The position numbers and the translations under genes are program-made. The notes under the pieces were generated by a model, which searched no databases, was not told the DNA's origin, and was given only the letters and a program-made list of their open reading frames with translations. DNA of 64,000 nt from Rhizobium hidalgonense (GTDB lineage: Bacteria > Pseudomonadota > Alphaproteobacteria > Rhizobiales > Rhizobiaceae), in contig NZ_LODW01000052.1 in the NCBI RefSeq assembly GCF_002914525.1, forward strand, positions 1-64,000, read 5' to 3'. This document shows, in pieces, positions 17,040 through 25,024 of this stretch. Each line of letters begins with the position of its first letter. Positions within the stretch are counted from its first letter, which is position 1.

Positions 17040-18200
17040 TCAGGCCGACTTGAAACGCGCCATCAGTTCCGCCCGGCCGGGATCGGTCAGCGTCACTGCC
17101 GCGCCGAATTCCAGCGGCGTCAATGATGCCTCGTCGGGATAGACGATCTTGTTCGCGGTGATCTCCTTCGGCAGCAGCGCGATGACCCGGCTGTCGGTCG
17201 TCGGCGCACCATTGGCGATGTGCTCCTTGACGGCATTGGTCGGATCCATGAGGTAGTTGAGCAGCGCGTAACCTGCCGCCTTGTTCGGCGCATCCTTCGG
17301 GATGGCGTAATAGTCGGTCCAGATCTCGCCGCCGTCGGCACCAAGCACATAGGCGATCTCGGGAACGTCGCGGTTGAGCTGCGCCCCGTCATTGGTCCAG
17401 CACATGGTGAGCCAGGCGTCGGTGGCGCGCATGGCCGGTTGGTAGTCGCTGTTGATGGCGAAAAGGTGCGGTTTGACTTTGATCAGCAGTTCCTCGGCCT
17501 TGGCGAGTTCGTCCGCCTTGATCGAATTGAAGCCGTAGCCGAGCGAGACCAGCGCGCTGCCGATCGTCGTCAGCTGGTAATCATGCACCATGGCGCGGCC
17601 GTCGGCTTCCGTCTGGGCGATTTCGAAGAAGTCCTTCCAGGTCGAAAGTTTGGTCTTGATCTTCGAGGTATTGACCGAGAACCCGGTCGTACCCCAGTTC
17701 TTCGGCACGGCATAGGTCTTGCCATCGATCATGCCTTCCTTGGTGAAGCGCGGATTTTCCGTCGCCTGGCTGAAATTCGGGATCTTGGAGAGATCGAGTT
17801 CGTCGATCAGGCCGAGCTTGTGGTGAGTGGAGATCGTATAGTTGGTCGGCACGAAGAGTGACCAGCCGGAGGCGCCCGCCTGGAGCTTGGCCAGCATTTC
17901 CTCGTTGGAGCCGAAGACGTTGACCTCGACGGCAACGCCGGTCGCCGCCTTGAAATTCTCGAAGGTCGCAGGGTCGTGGTAATTCGGCCAGGTGGCGATC
18001 GACATCTGGGTGCCGAGATCCTCGGCGTAGGCGGGCGTCGACAGCGCACCGGGGAAACGCGACAGCACGGCGGTCGCAAGCCCGAGGCCGGTGACGCCGA
18101 GGAAGTGACGGCGGCTGACGGAGCCACGCTTCAGGCGCATGAACTCGTCCATGAAGCCTTCAGGGGTAATAGGCAGATGATCCTTGTAGTCCTTGCTCAT
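17040..18200 (-). CDS. PotD/PotF-like ABC substrate-binding protein with Tat-type signal
   Basis: A 386-residue extracytoplasmic solute-binding protein. ATG 18200 with AAGGGAAC upstream is chosen over longer in-frame starts. The N terminus holds a twin-arginine signal (SVSRRHFLG near residues 34-42, then a hydrophobic stretch ending STPAYA), so it may be exported folded through Tat. The mature part has the iron/polyamine-binding architecture (SIATWPNYHDPATFENFKAA, LFVPTNYTISTHHK, FIPTNY-like). Downstream genes are the two permeases. A Tat route is unusual for the PotD group but occurs in rhizobial relatives. Confidence 0.85.
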   Translation of the reverse strand: MSKDYKDHLPITPEGFMDEFMRLKRGSVSRRHFLGVTGLGLATAVLSRFPGALSTPAYAEDLGTQMSIATWPNYHDPATFENFKAATGVAVEVNVFGSNEEMLAKLQAGASGWSLFVPTNYTISTHHKLGLIDELDLSKIPNFSQATENPRFTKEGMIDGKTYAVPKNWGTTGFSVNTSKIKTKLSTWKDFFEIAQTEADGRAMVHDYQLTTIGSALVSLGYGFNSIKADELAKAEELLIKVKPHLFAINSDYQPAMRATDAWLTMCWTNDGAQLNRDVPEIAYVLGADGGEIWTDYYAIPKDAPNKAAGYALLNYLMDPTNAVKEHIANGAPTTDSRVIALLPKEITANKIVYPDEASLTPLEFGAAVTLTDPGRAELMARFKSA

Positions 18201-18222
18201 GATGCTGTTCCCTTGTTCTGGT

Positions 18223-19347
18223 TTATGCATTCGATGCTGAAAAAACTTGGGCCGAAGAAACCTGGGCTGGAAAGACGTGGGCCATGTCGGGATCGAAGCC
18301 GAGGAAGATTGCTTCGCCCGGCTCGACCAGATCGCTCTCATTCATGCCACGCCGGTCGGCGGTGACGAGGAAATCGCCGAGACCCGGGACGGTGACCGCA
18401 TATTCGGCCGAGGAGCCGAGGAAGATGCGGTGCGTGACCGTGCCGGCAAAGGACGCGCTGCCGACCGCAGCCCGCGTCAGCCGGATCGCCTCGGGACGGA
18501 TCGCAACGATGACGTCGCCCGTCGCAAGGCCAGGCCGGGCATTGGCCGCAAGCGCCGAACCGTCGCCAAGGCGCAGCCTCGTGCCACCGGCTTCCATCGT
18601 CGCACCGATCCGGTTGGTCTTGCCGACGAAATCGGCGACGAAAAGATCGGCCGGGCGGTCGTAGACCTCCTGCGGCGTGCCGAGCTGACGAATGCGCCCC
18701 GCGCTCATGACGCAGACGAGGTCGGCCATCGACAGCGCTTCTTCCTGATCGTGGGTGACGAGTACGAAGGTGATGCCGAGCTCGCGCTGCAGCGTCTGCA
18801 ATTCGATCTGCATGGCCGAGCGCAGCTTCTTGTCGAGCGCGGCCAGCGGCTCGTCAAGAAGTAGCACCGAAGGCCGGTTGACGATCGCCCGCGCCAAGGC
18901 CACCCGCTGCTGCTGGCCGCCGGACATCTCGTGGATGCGCCGCTTGGCGAAACCGCCGAGCCGCACCATCTCGAGCGCCTCTGCCGCGCGGCGATTGATC
19001 TCGGCAGCCGCAATCCTCGGCCGCATCTGCCGCAAGCCATAGGCGACGTTCTGTTCGACGTTGAAATGCGGAAACAGAGCATAATGCTGGAAGACCATGT
19101 TGACGGGGCGGCGATAGGCCGGAACGCCGTTCATCTCCCGCCCGTCGATCAGCACGGCGCCCTCGCTCGGCTGCTCGAAGCCGCCCATCATGCGGAGACA
19201 CGTGGTCTTGCCGCAGCCGGAAGGGCCGAGCAAAGCGAGGAAAGCACCTTTCGGTACATTCAGGTTTATGTCTGTCACGGCGGTCACCGCGCCATAATTC
19301 TTGGTGACCGAACGGAATTCGATATCGTTCGTCGAAGCGGATGCCAC
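18223..19347 (-). CDS. ABC transporter ATP-binding protein, PotA type
   Basis: A 374-residue ATPase, first gene of the operon. Walker A GPSGCGKTT (residues 39-47), Q-loop FQHYALFPH, signature MSGGQQQRVALARA, Walker B VLLLDEPLAALD and H-loop VTHDQEEAL are all intact. Residues 245-370 form the TOBE regulatory domain common to PotA/MalK-like subunits. ATG 19347 is used. Together with the binding protein and two permeases it makes a complete polyamine-type importer. Confidence 0.9.
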   Translation of the reverse strand: MASASTNDIEFRSVTKNYGAVTAVTDINLNVPKGAFLALLGPSGCGKTTCLRMMGGFEQPSEGAVLIDGREMNGVPAYRRPVNMVFQHYALFPHFNVEQNVAYGLRQMRPRIAAAEINRRAAEALEMVRLGGFAKRRIHEMSGGQQQRVALARAIVNRPSVLLLDEPLAALDKKLRSAMQIELQTLQRELGITFVLVTHDQEEALSMADLVCVMSAGRIRQLGTPQEVYDRPADLFVADFVGKTNRIGATMEAGGTRLRLGDGSALAANARPGLATGDVIVAIRPEAIRLTRAAVGSASFAGTVTHRIFLGSSAEYAVTVPGLGDFLVTADRRGMNESDLVEPGEAIFLGFDPDMAHVFPAQVSSAQVFSASNA

Positions 19348-19440
19348 GCGTCTGTTCCCTGCGGTTGGTTGGTAAGGGCAGTCTAGCGCTGCCTTTTTGC
19401 CACCGTCGTTGGGGAAAGACTAAGCCTGACCCCTCTGTGC

Positions 19441-19471
19441 GGTATATACCCCGAAGGAGGTATTTTACCTC
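19441..19471. promoter_or_regulatory. Two palindromes in the potA/luxR divergent region
   Basis: GGTATATACC is a perfect 10-base palindrome; 6 bases later GAGGTA-TTT-TACCTC is an inverted repeat with 6-base arms. Both share the GGTA/TACC half-site. They lie 72-100 bases before the LuxR-type start and 94-124 bases before the ATPase start, so they are good candidates for the regulator's own operator. Confidence 0.5.
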
Positions 19472-19542
19472 AAATCTCTTCGTGGAAGGTGTATATGAAA
19501 CTCAGAGCGTATCTCTGCTGAGGCGGTTTGGGGAGGCTATCG

Positions 19543-20394
19543 ATGAGCATTGATCTCGAGGCGCTGTTTCAGGCTTTCGACGTCACCGTCGGAAAGCCCG
19601 CCATGGCGGATGCGGAGTTTGGAGAGACGTTCCGCCGGATGATGGCGGCGCTGGTGCGCTTCGATTATGTCGTGGTTTTTGCCTATCGCGGCAAGGAGCG
19701 GCCGATCGATCTCTACAGCACCTTCGATCCCGACGAGAACGTGGTTTTCGTCACACTCTACCAGGTCGGTCCCTATCTACTCGATCCGTTCTACCATACC
19801 GCCCGCGCGCGCCGCCCAGGTGTCTTCCGCATGCGCGAGCTGGCGCCCGACCGCTTCTTCTCCAGCGAATATTACCGGAGCTATTATGTCCAGACCGGAC
19901 TTGCCGAGGAGATCGGCTTCTTCGTGACACTCGACGACGACATCACCGTCGTGCTGTCGCTGATGCGCCGGGAAAAGACCGGCCCGTTTCCGCCGGCTGA
20001 ATTCGCGCTCCTGAAAAAGGCCGAACCTCTGGTGGCGAACCTTGTCCGGCATTTCTGGCCGGGGCTCGGTGCCCGCTTCGACGCGCAACGCGATGCCGGC
20101 TTGAGAACGGGGAGGAAGCGCGGTGCGGCGGCGCAGGCGCTGCAGCCGGCCGACACTGTCTGGCGCGACCTCAAGCTGACGAGCCGCGAAACCGCGATCG
20201 TCGACCTGGTATTGCAGGGACATTCCTCGGAATCGATCGGCCTCAGGCTCAACATCTCGACGGGCACGGTGAAGGTTCATCGCCGCAACGTCTACCGCAA
20301 GCTCGGCATCTCCTCGCAGACGCAGCTTTTGTCGATCTACCTGAAGACATTCGGCAACACGGGCGACCGACCGGCCCAAAGCACAAGTCGATAG
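19543..20394 (+). CDS. LuxR-family transcriptional regulator
   Basis: A 283-residue regulator. Residues 1-190 form a GAF/PAS-like sensor region (FDYVVVFAYRGKERPIDLYS) with no acyl-homoserine lactone signature that I can identify. Residues 210-275 form the LuxR helix-turn-helix (LTSRETAIVDLVLQGHSSES, then STGTVKVHRRNVYRKLGI). ATG 19543 follows GGGGAGG. It is divergent from the polyamine-type ABC operon and most likely controls it, sensing the substrate or a metabolite. Confidence 0.85.
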   Translation: MSIDLEALFQAFDVTVGKPAMADAEFGETFRRMMAALVRFDYVVVFAYRGKERPIDLYSTFDPDENVVFVTLYQVGPYLLDPFYHTARARRPGVFRMRELAPDRFFSSEYYRSYYVQTGLAEEIGFFVTLDDDITVVLSLMRREKTGPFPPAEFALLKKAEPLVANLVRHFWPGLGARFDAQRDAGLRTGRKRGAAAQALQPADTVWRDLKLTSRETAIVDLVLQGHSSESIGLRLNISTGTVKVHRRNVYRKLGISSQTQLLSIYLKTFGNTGDRPAQSTSR

Positions 20395-20408
20395 GCCTCG
20401 GCCCGGAC

Positions 20409-20441
20409 AGCCTGTCCACTTCGGCGTGAAGCAGACAGGCT
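20409..20441. terminator. Hairpin between convergent luxR-type and aldo/keto reductase genes
   Basis: AGCCTGTC...GACAGGCT outer stem (8 bp) with an inner CTTC-GGCGT-GAAG stem. Placed between two convergent stops, so probably a shared terminator; no T-run. Confidence 0.55.
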
Positions 20442-20464
20442 TCGCTCACTGGAAGCCGAAAGGC

Positions 20465-21496
20465 TCAGCGGCCGCCTTCGATCTTGCGGTGGCGCTGGTT
20501 GGTGCCGCCCTTGCCGTAAGGATAGTCCAAAGGTTGGGGAGCACTCACCTCGTTGAGTCTTCCCATTTCCTCTTCGGAGAGCACAACCTTCATGGCGCCG
20601 AGATTGTCGGCCAGTTGCTCCGGCGTGCGGGCGCCGAGGATGACCGAGGTGATCGCCGGCCGCGCCGCCGTCCAGGCGAGCGCCACCTGTGCCATGCTGA
20701 CGCCACGCGCTTTGGCGATCTCCTCGACCGTGCCGATGATGGCCCAGGTGCGTTCCTGCGCATTGCGCGGCGCGTAGGATTCGCCGCCGCGGTTGGGGTT
20801 TTCGCCGAGGCGGGTGGCGCCGGTCGGCATCTCGTCGCGCTTGTACTTGCCGGTCAGCCAGCCGCCACCGAGCGGCGACCACGGCAACAGGCCCATGCCG
20901 GCATCCTGGCAGGCCGCGACGATTTCGAGTTCGATGTCGCGCATCAGCAGATTATATTGCGGCTGCAATGTCACCGGGCGTGTATAGCCCCGCGCCTTGG
21001 CGATCTCCGAAGCCTTGGCGATGTGCCAGCCGACATAGTTCGAGAAGCCGTAATAGCCAATCTTGCCGGAGGCAACCGCGTCGTCGAGGAAGCGCAGCGT
21101 CTCCTCGATCGGCGTCAGCGCGTCCCAGGCATGCATCTGGTAGAGGTCGATCTGCTCGAGGCCGAGGCGGCGGAGCGAGTCGTCGAGCGCCTGGCCGAGA
21201 TGCCGGCGCGACAGGCCGATATCATTGGGACCATTGCCCATCGGAAAACGGCCCTTGGTAGCGACGATCGCCTGGCGGGCCTCGGTCGGGCGCGCCTTCA
21301 GCCAGCGTCCGATGATCTCTTCCGACTTGCCAGCGCTGTAGACATCGGCGGTATCGATGAAATTGCCGCCCCAGGCGAAATAATCGTCGAGCAGCCTGTG
21401 CGAGGCCGCTTCGTCGGCCTCCGCGCCGAAGGTCATGGTTCCAAGGCAATAGGCGGTAACAACGGTCCCGCTGGGACCGAGCTTGCGATAATCCAT
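20465..21496 (-). CDS. Aldo/keto reductase
   Basis: A 343-residue NADPH-dependent carbonyl reductase of the AKR superfamily (Tas/YajO-like). The catalytic tetrad is visible: Asp and Tyr in FIDTADVYSAGKSEEI, Lys in IVATKG and His in YQMHAWD. The C-terminal NADP pocket reads SVILGARTPEQLADNL. AAGGAGG, an ideal ribosome site, precedes ATG 21496; longer in-frame starts lack it. The gene stands alone on the minus strand between a convergent regulator and the amine oxidase. Substrate unknown. Confidence 0.9.
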   Translation of the reverse strand: MDYRKLGPSGTVVTAYCLGTMTFGAEADEAASHRLLDDYFAWGGNFIDTADVYSAGKSEEIIGRWLKARPTEARQAIVATKGRFPMGNGPNDIGLSRRHLGQALDDSLRRLGLEQIDLYQMHAWDALTPIEETLRFLDDAVASGKIGYYGFSNYVGWHIAKASEIAKARGYTRPVTLQPQYNLLMRDIELEIVAACQDAGMGLLPWSPLGGGWLTGKYKRDEMPTGATRLGENPNRGGESYAPRNAQERTWAIIGTVEEIAKARGVSMAQVALAWTAARPAITSVILGARTPEQLADNLGAMKVVLSEEEMGRLNEVSAPQPLDYPYGKGGTNQRHRKIEGGR

Positions 21497-21681
21497 TTCT
21501 TCCTCCTTATGCGGACACCCGCAGCCGGCGCGCAAAATCGCCGGGGGAGAAGCCGGGGCTTCCGCAATCAATGACAATATCGAGCTTGAGGCGGCCGCTT
21601 GCCGCCAGGATGACGTATGGCGCCCTGGGCTCATTCGGCTCAGGGGCGAGGGCAGCATAACCAATCCCGCCTCTGCCACAA

Positions 21682-21701
21682 GTGGGAAAAAATATTCCCA
21701 C
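21682..21701. promoter_or_regulatory. Inverted repeat GTGGGAA...TTCCCAC
   Basis: Seven-base perfect arms around AAAATA, 21 bases beyond the amine oxidase stop and 185 bases before the aldo/keto reductase start. It may be an operator or a weak terminator for the amine oxidase. Confidence 0.4.
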
Positions 21702-21722
21702 CCGCCGCTGCGGCCGGCGAGG

Positions 21723-22991
21723 TTATGGATTTTGCGACAGCGAACCGGCGATCAAATCGGCGGCGGCAACGCCGGTCTCGTAGGCGCCGTGCGCCGTCGA
21801 ATAACGCGAGCGCGAGCAGGCTTCGCCGGCAAAGAAGACCCGCCCGTCATGCGGCGCGGCGAGCACCGCGCGCAGATCGGAAGCACCGGGCTCGGCATAG
21901 GAATAGGAGCCGCCGATATGGGGTGCCGCGGCCCAGGCCGAGATCGCCGCAACCGACAATTCTCTGCGGATATCGGCGCCGAATTGTGCCGCCAGTTCAT
22001 CGGCGGCGAAGGAAAAGGCGGCCTCTCCACCCTCCCGCTCCAGATCATGCGCGAGGTCGCCGGCAAAATAGGCCTCGACGACGGGAGCGCCGAACGGCCG
22101 GAGCTGATAGGTGCCGGTTGCGCCACGGCTGTTGGAGCCGAGCATATGGGTATCGGCCGGCAGCGCCTGCGGATGTGCGAGCCGGAGGAACAGCTTGTCG
22201 GCGAGCCCGAGCGGCAAACGCGCCGCCGCCTCGATCTTCTCCGGCAGGGCAGGGTGGAAGGCGATCCTGCCGGCGGCAAGCACATTGGTCGAGACGGTCA
22301 CCAGCACCGCACGGGTAGTGAGCCTGCCCTGGTTCGTCCGAATGTCGATACGGCCGGCATGGCGGTGGTCGATGCGGGTCACCTCGGTGCCGAGCCTTGC
22401 CGGAACCGGCCTGCCGTAGCGGCTGATCAATGTTCCATAACCCTCACGCACCCGCCAATCGGGACCGGGGCCGGGATCGTATCTGTTGTAGTCGATCACC
22501 GATGCGCGTTCCAATTCGGCGCCGGTGATATAGGTGCCGATCGCCCGGATCTGGCCGTTCCAGGCATTGCCGGGTTCGAGCATCTCGGCCAGGTCGGTGT
22601 CATCGCCTTCATGGCTCTCGAGACGTTCGAAATAGTCGCCGATCGCCTCTTGCGCGGCGTGGGTCTCGGCATCGTCCCGCTGCAGCCGCTGACCGCCGTT
22701 CCAGGGCGCCGGTGTGCGATCGACCGTCAGTCCGACCTCGTCAGCAATCGCCGTCCAGGCATTGGTCCGCGCCCCATGCAGCCAGCCGCAACCGAGATCG
22801 AGCCCGATATCGCCGGCATCAGGCAGCCCCACGGTCCAGGCACGGCCGCCGAGACGATCGCCAGCTTCAAGCAGCAGGATGGAAAGATCCGGGCGAATGG
22901 CCTGGAGGCGACGGGCAGCGGCAATGCCGGCGGCGCCGGCGCCGATAATGACGACGTCTTCGTCGGCGCCCTTGCCGTTGTTACCAGGCAT
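21723..22991 (-). CDS. Flavin-containing amine oxidase (FAD-dependent)
   Basis: A 422-residue monoamine/polyamine oxidase-like flavoprotein. The FAD-binding dinucleotide motif IIGAGAAGIAAARRL lies at residues 14-30, followed by LLLEAGDRLGGRAWT (the GG-doublet of the family). The C terminus has VFFAGEACSRSRYSTAHGAY, the second FAD-contact motif. AAGGAGA precedes ATG 22991. Amine oxidases of this family release an aldehyde, ammonia or amine and peroxide. The nearby polyamine-type importer and aldo/keto reductase make a shared amine-degradation role plausible, but they are not in one operon. Confidence 0.85.
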   Translation of the reverse strand: MPGNNGKGADEDVVIIGAGAAGIAAARRLQAIRPDLSILLLEAGDRLGGRAWTVGLPDAGDIGLDLGCGWLHGARTNAWTAIADEVGLTVDRTPAPWNGGQRLQRDDAETHAAQEAIGDYFERLESHEGDDTDLAEMLEPGNAWNGQIRAIGTYITGAELERASVIDYNRYDPGPGPDWRVREGYGTLISRYGRPVPARLGTEVTRIDHRHAGRIDIRTNQGRLTTRAVLVTVSTNVLAAGRIAFHPALPEKIEAAARLPLGLADKLFLRLAHPQALPADTHMLGSNSRGATGTYQLRPFGAPVVEAYFAGDLAHDLEREGGEAAFSFAADELAAQFGADIRRELSVAAISAWAAAPHIGGSYSYAEPGASDLRAVLAAPHDGRVFFAGEACSRSRYSTAHGAYETGVAAADLIAGSLSQNP

Positions 22992-23104
22992 GTGTTCTCC
23001 TTTGACCGCTCGCCGCTCAGCTAAGCTGCCATGTCCGCGAAACGCAAGCGGATAGCACGCCGCCTGCGATGGATTAAAACGCCTCTGCGTGACATACAGG
23101 TCGA

Positions 23105-24085
23105 ATGAGCGTGAACAGAGATTCGCAACTCGACATGTTTGCCAAGCCATCGCTGGCGGTCGCCAAGTCGCGTGCTCCGATGCCCCGGTCGCCGTCGCAG
23201 CCGGCCGCCAGGTCTGAAGAACAGATGGCGCGCGCACTCGAGGAGAGCGGCAACTATCGCATCTTGAGAAAACTGATCGCCCGGCCGATTGCGTCAGTCA
23301 GACGGCCGGAATTCTCGCGGCTCGGGATCATTCTCGACACCGAGACGACGGGTCTCAACCACCGCAGCGACGAGATTATCGAAATCGGCGCCGTCGCCTT
23401 CACATTCGACGATGATGGCGCGGTCGGCGATGTCGTCGGCATCTATGGCGGCCTGCAGCAGCCATCGCGGCCGATCCCGCCCGAGATTACCCGGCTGACC
23501 GGCATCACCGATGCGATGGTCGAAGGACAGGTCATCGACACCAGGCCGCTGAGCGCCCTGATCGAGCCGGCGGATCTGATCATCGCCCATAATGCCGGTT
23601 TCGACCGGCCGTTCTGCGAGGCCTTCTCGAAGATCTTCGCCGGCAAGGCCTGGGCATGCTCGAATTCGGAGATCGACTGGAGCGCCCGCGGTTTCGAAGG
23701 CACCAAGCTCGGCTATCTCGTCGGCCAGGCCGGTTATTTCCATGACGGCCATCGCGCCGTCGACGACTGCCACGCGCTGCTGGAAATCCTCGATCGGGAG
23801 CCGCGCGACGGTGAAAGCCCATTTGCCGAGCTTTACCGCGCCAGCCAACGCTCACGCGTCCGCATCTTTGCCGAACACAGCCCGTTCGAGATGAAGGACC
23901 ATTTGAAGGCGAGGGGTTATCGCTGGTCGGATGGCAGCGACGGCCGCCTGAAGTCCTGGTGGGTCGAAGTCGGCGAAGACGATCTCGACGACGAACTCTC
24001 CTATCTGCGCTCGGAGATTTACCGGTGGAAAGAGGCGGAGCCGCCGATCGCGCGGCTGACGGCCTTCGACCGTTTCAAATCCTGA
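23105..24085 (+). CDS. DnaQ-like DEDDh 3'-5' exonuclease
   Basis: A 326-residue exonuclease of the DNA polymerase III epsilon type. Exo I is ILDTETTGL near residue 78, Exo II is HNAGFDRPFCE near 160, and Exo III is HRAVDDC near 220, giving the Asp-Glu-Asp-Asp-His set. About 75 N-terminal residues are basic and probably disordered; residues 255-326 form a second small domain. It is longer than the cellular DnaQ and lacks its clamp-binding tail position, so it is probably a repair or RNA-processing exonuclease. It stands alone. Confidence 0.85.
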   Translation: MSVNRDSQLDMFAKPSLAVAKSRAPMPRSPSQPAARSEEQMARALEESGNYRILRKLIARPIASVRRPEFSRLGIILDTETTGLNHRSDEIIEIGAVAFTFDDDGAVGDVVGIYGGLQQPSRPIPPEITRLTGITDAMVEGQVIDTRPLSALIEPADLIIAHNAGFDRPFCEAFSKIFAGKAWACSNSEIDWSARGFEGTKLGYLVGQAGYFHDGHRAVDDCHALLEILDREPRDGESPFAELYRASQRSRVRIFAEHSPFEMKDHLKARGYRWSDGSDGRLKSWWVEVGEDDLDDELSYLRSEIYRWKEAEPPIARLTAFDRFKS

Positions 24086-24137
24086 GCGCGTAGCGGCTCG
24101 GATCCTGACCGGAAACAACTCCCCAAATAGATGACCC

Positions 24138-24152
24138 ATGCAAGTGTTGCAT
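24138..24152. promoter_or_regulatory. Inverted repeat ATGCAA-GTG-TTGCAT upstream of the DUF1127 gene
   Basis: Perfect 6-base arms, followed within 30 bases by ATGCAT and GCTGCAAC which share the half-site. It is 122 bases before the DUF1127 start; possible operator. Confidence 0.4.
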
Positions 24153-24274
24153 AGGTGCAGTGATGCATTGGCGCTGCAACATTCGAAGGGCTCGTACTAT
24201 ATACAACTCATCGAAGCGAACGAAGCGCCAAGGACTGGCAGCTAGGCTTCGAAGCCCACGGAAAGGGGATCATC

Positions 24275-24421
24275 ATGAACGTAGCACGCTCTTTTAATAA
24301 CTGGCGCAAGTACCGTCAGACGGTCGCTGAACTGGGCCGTATGTCCACGCGCGAATTGAACGACCTCGGCATCGGCCGCGGCGACATCCACAGCATCGCT
24401 CGCGCTGCCATCGCCCGCTAA
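24275..24421 (+). CDS. DUF1127 small protein (YjiS/CcaF1-like)
   Basis: A 48-residue basic protein beginning MNVARSFNNWRKYRQTVAEL and holding the DUF1127 core (MSTRELNDLGIGRGDIHSIA). GAAAGGGG lies seven bases before the ATG. It is too short for usual ORF listings but matches the family well: an amphipathic helix with W-R-K-Y, then L-x-D-L-G-I-x-R-x-D-I. In Rhodobacter a DUF1127 protein (CcaF1) encoded before CCUCCUCCC small RNAs binds RNA and affects their maturation; in Agrobacterium others act in phosphate and carbon metabolism. Here the gene is followed by its own terminator and then a small RNA with four CCTCCTCCC loops. Confidence 0.9.
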   Translation: MNVARSFNNWRKYRQTVAELGRMSTRELNDLGIGRGDIHSIARAAIAR

Positions 24422-24456
24422 CGGCCCGCAGACTCAGTACTATCGAAGACTTGGCC

Positions 24457-24490
24457 AGCGCCTGCTTTCTCTGAAGCGGGCGCTTTGCTT
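24457..24490 (+). terminator. Terminator after the DUF1127 gene
   Basis: AGCGCCTGCTT pairs with AAGCGGGCGCT (one T-G pair) around TCTCTG, followed by TTGCTTTT. It starts 36 bases after the stop. It could also be a processing site if the sRNA downstream is co-transcribed. Confidence 0.8.
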
Positions 24491-24598
24491 TTGTGCTTGT
24501 GGCGGATAGGCCAACGATGGAGAGAGCCTCCCGCTTTTCGCATAACGCATAGCTGCCCTGCAAAGAAATGCCTACCAACTGAGCAGGAAATAAGTATG

Positions 24599-24751
24599 AT
24601 CGAAGCGATGCACCTCCTCCCGCATCCCTTCGATATGCAGGCGCCCATCCTCCTCCCAGGGTCGTCTGCGGGAACGGCAGCACTCCTCCTCCCAGCTGTC
24701 GTTCGGTTTTTTACGAAAGCCTGCCGCACCTCCTCCCGCGGCAGGCTTTTT
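24599..24751 (+). ncRNA. Anti-Shine-Dalgarno small RNA with four CCUCCUCCC loops (cuckoo / alpha-r14 type)
   Basis: Four hairpins follow one another, each with CCTCCTCCC in the loop: hairpin 1 at 24599-24634 (motif 24613-24621), hairpin 2 at 24637-24669 (motif 24649-24657), hairpin 3 at 24672-24704 (motif 24685-24693) and hairpin 4 at 24719-24746 (motif 24729-24737). Hairpins 3 and 4 are followed by T6 and T5, so both can end transcription. CCUCCUCCC is complementary to ribosome sites (GGGAGGAGG). The arrangement fits cuckoo RNAs (CcsR in Rhodobacter) and the alpha-r14/NfeR1 family of rhizobia, including a DUF1127 gene immediately upstream. The 5' end and promoter are not certain. Confidence 0.85.
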
Positions 24752-24908
24752 CGTTTTGGCCGATAGAAATTTCCATCGGGCCGAGAAAGCCACTGCAATC
24801 CATCGCACTTGGAGAACACAGCTTCCCTGTTTGCTATTGATTTTATTGGTAATTTTTAGACACGCTGCTTGGCGCGAACGAACCTGCAGAAACATATTGA
24901 CTTCGAAC

Positions 24909-24937
24909 TTGTCGTACAACTATGTAACCATATGGTT
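24909..24937. promoter_or_regulatory. FadR-type GntR operator candidates upstream of kduI
   Basis: TTGTCGTACAA (24909-24919) fits the TNGTNNNACNA consensus of the FadR/FCD branch of GntR regulators. Seven bases on, AACCATATGGTT (24926-24937) is a perfect 12-base palindrome. They lie 88-116 bases before kduI. A FadR-type regulator is encoded directly after kduD. Confidence 0.6.
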
Positions 24938-25024
24938 CATTATCGAGCGGAAGGGACGGTCGAACCGAGCCAGCGCCGCGACAGCGACAACGCCTGACGA
25001 CAACGAAAACTGAGGAAATTCGCC

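Noticed and set aside
24613..24737. Four CCTCCTCCC copies as a CRISPR-like array or microsatellite
   Set aside because: Spacing is uneven, units are 9 bases, and each copy lies in the loop of its own hairpin, so a small RNA explains them better.
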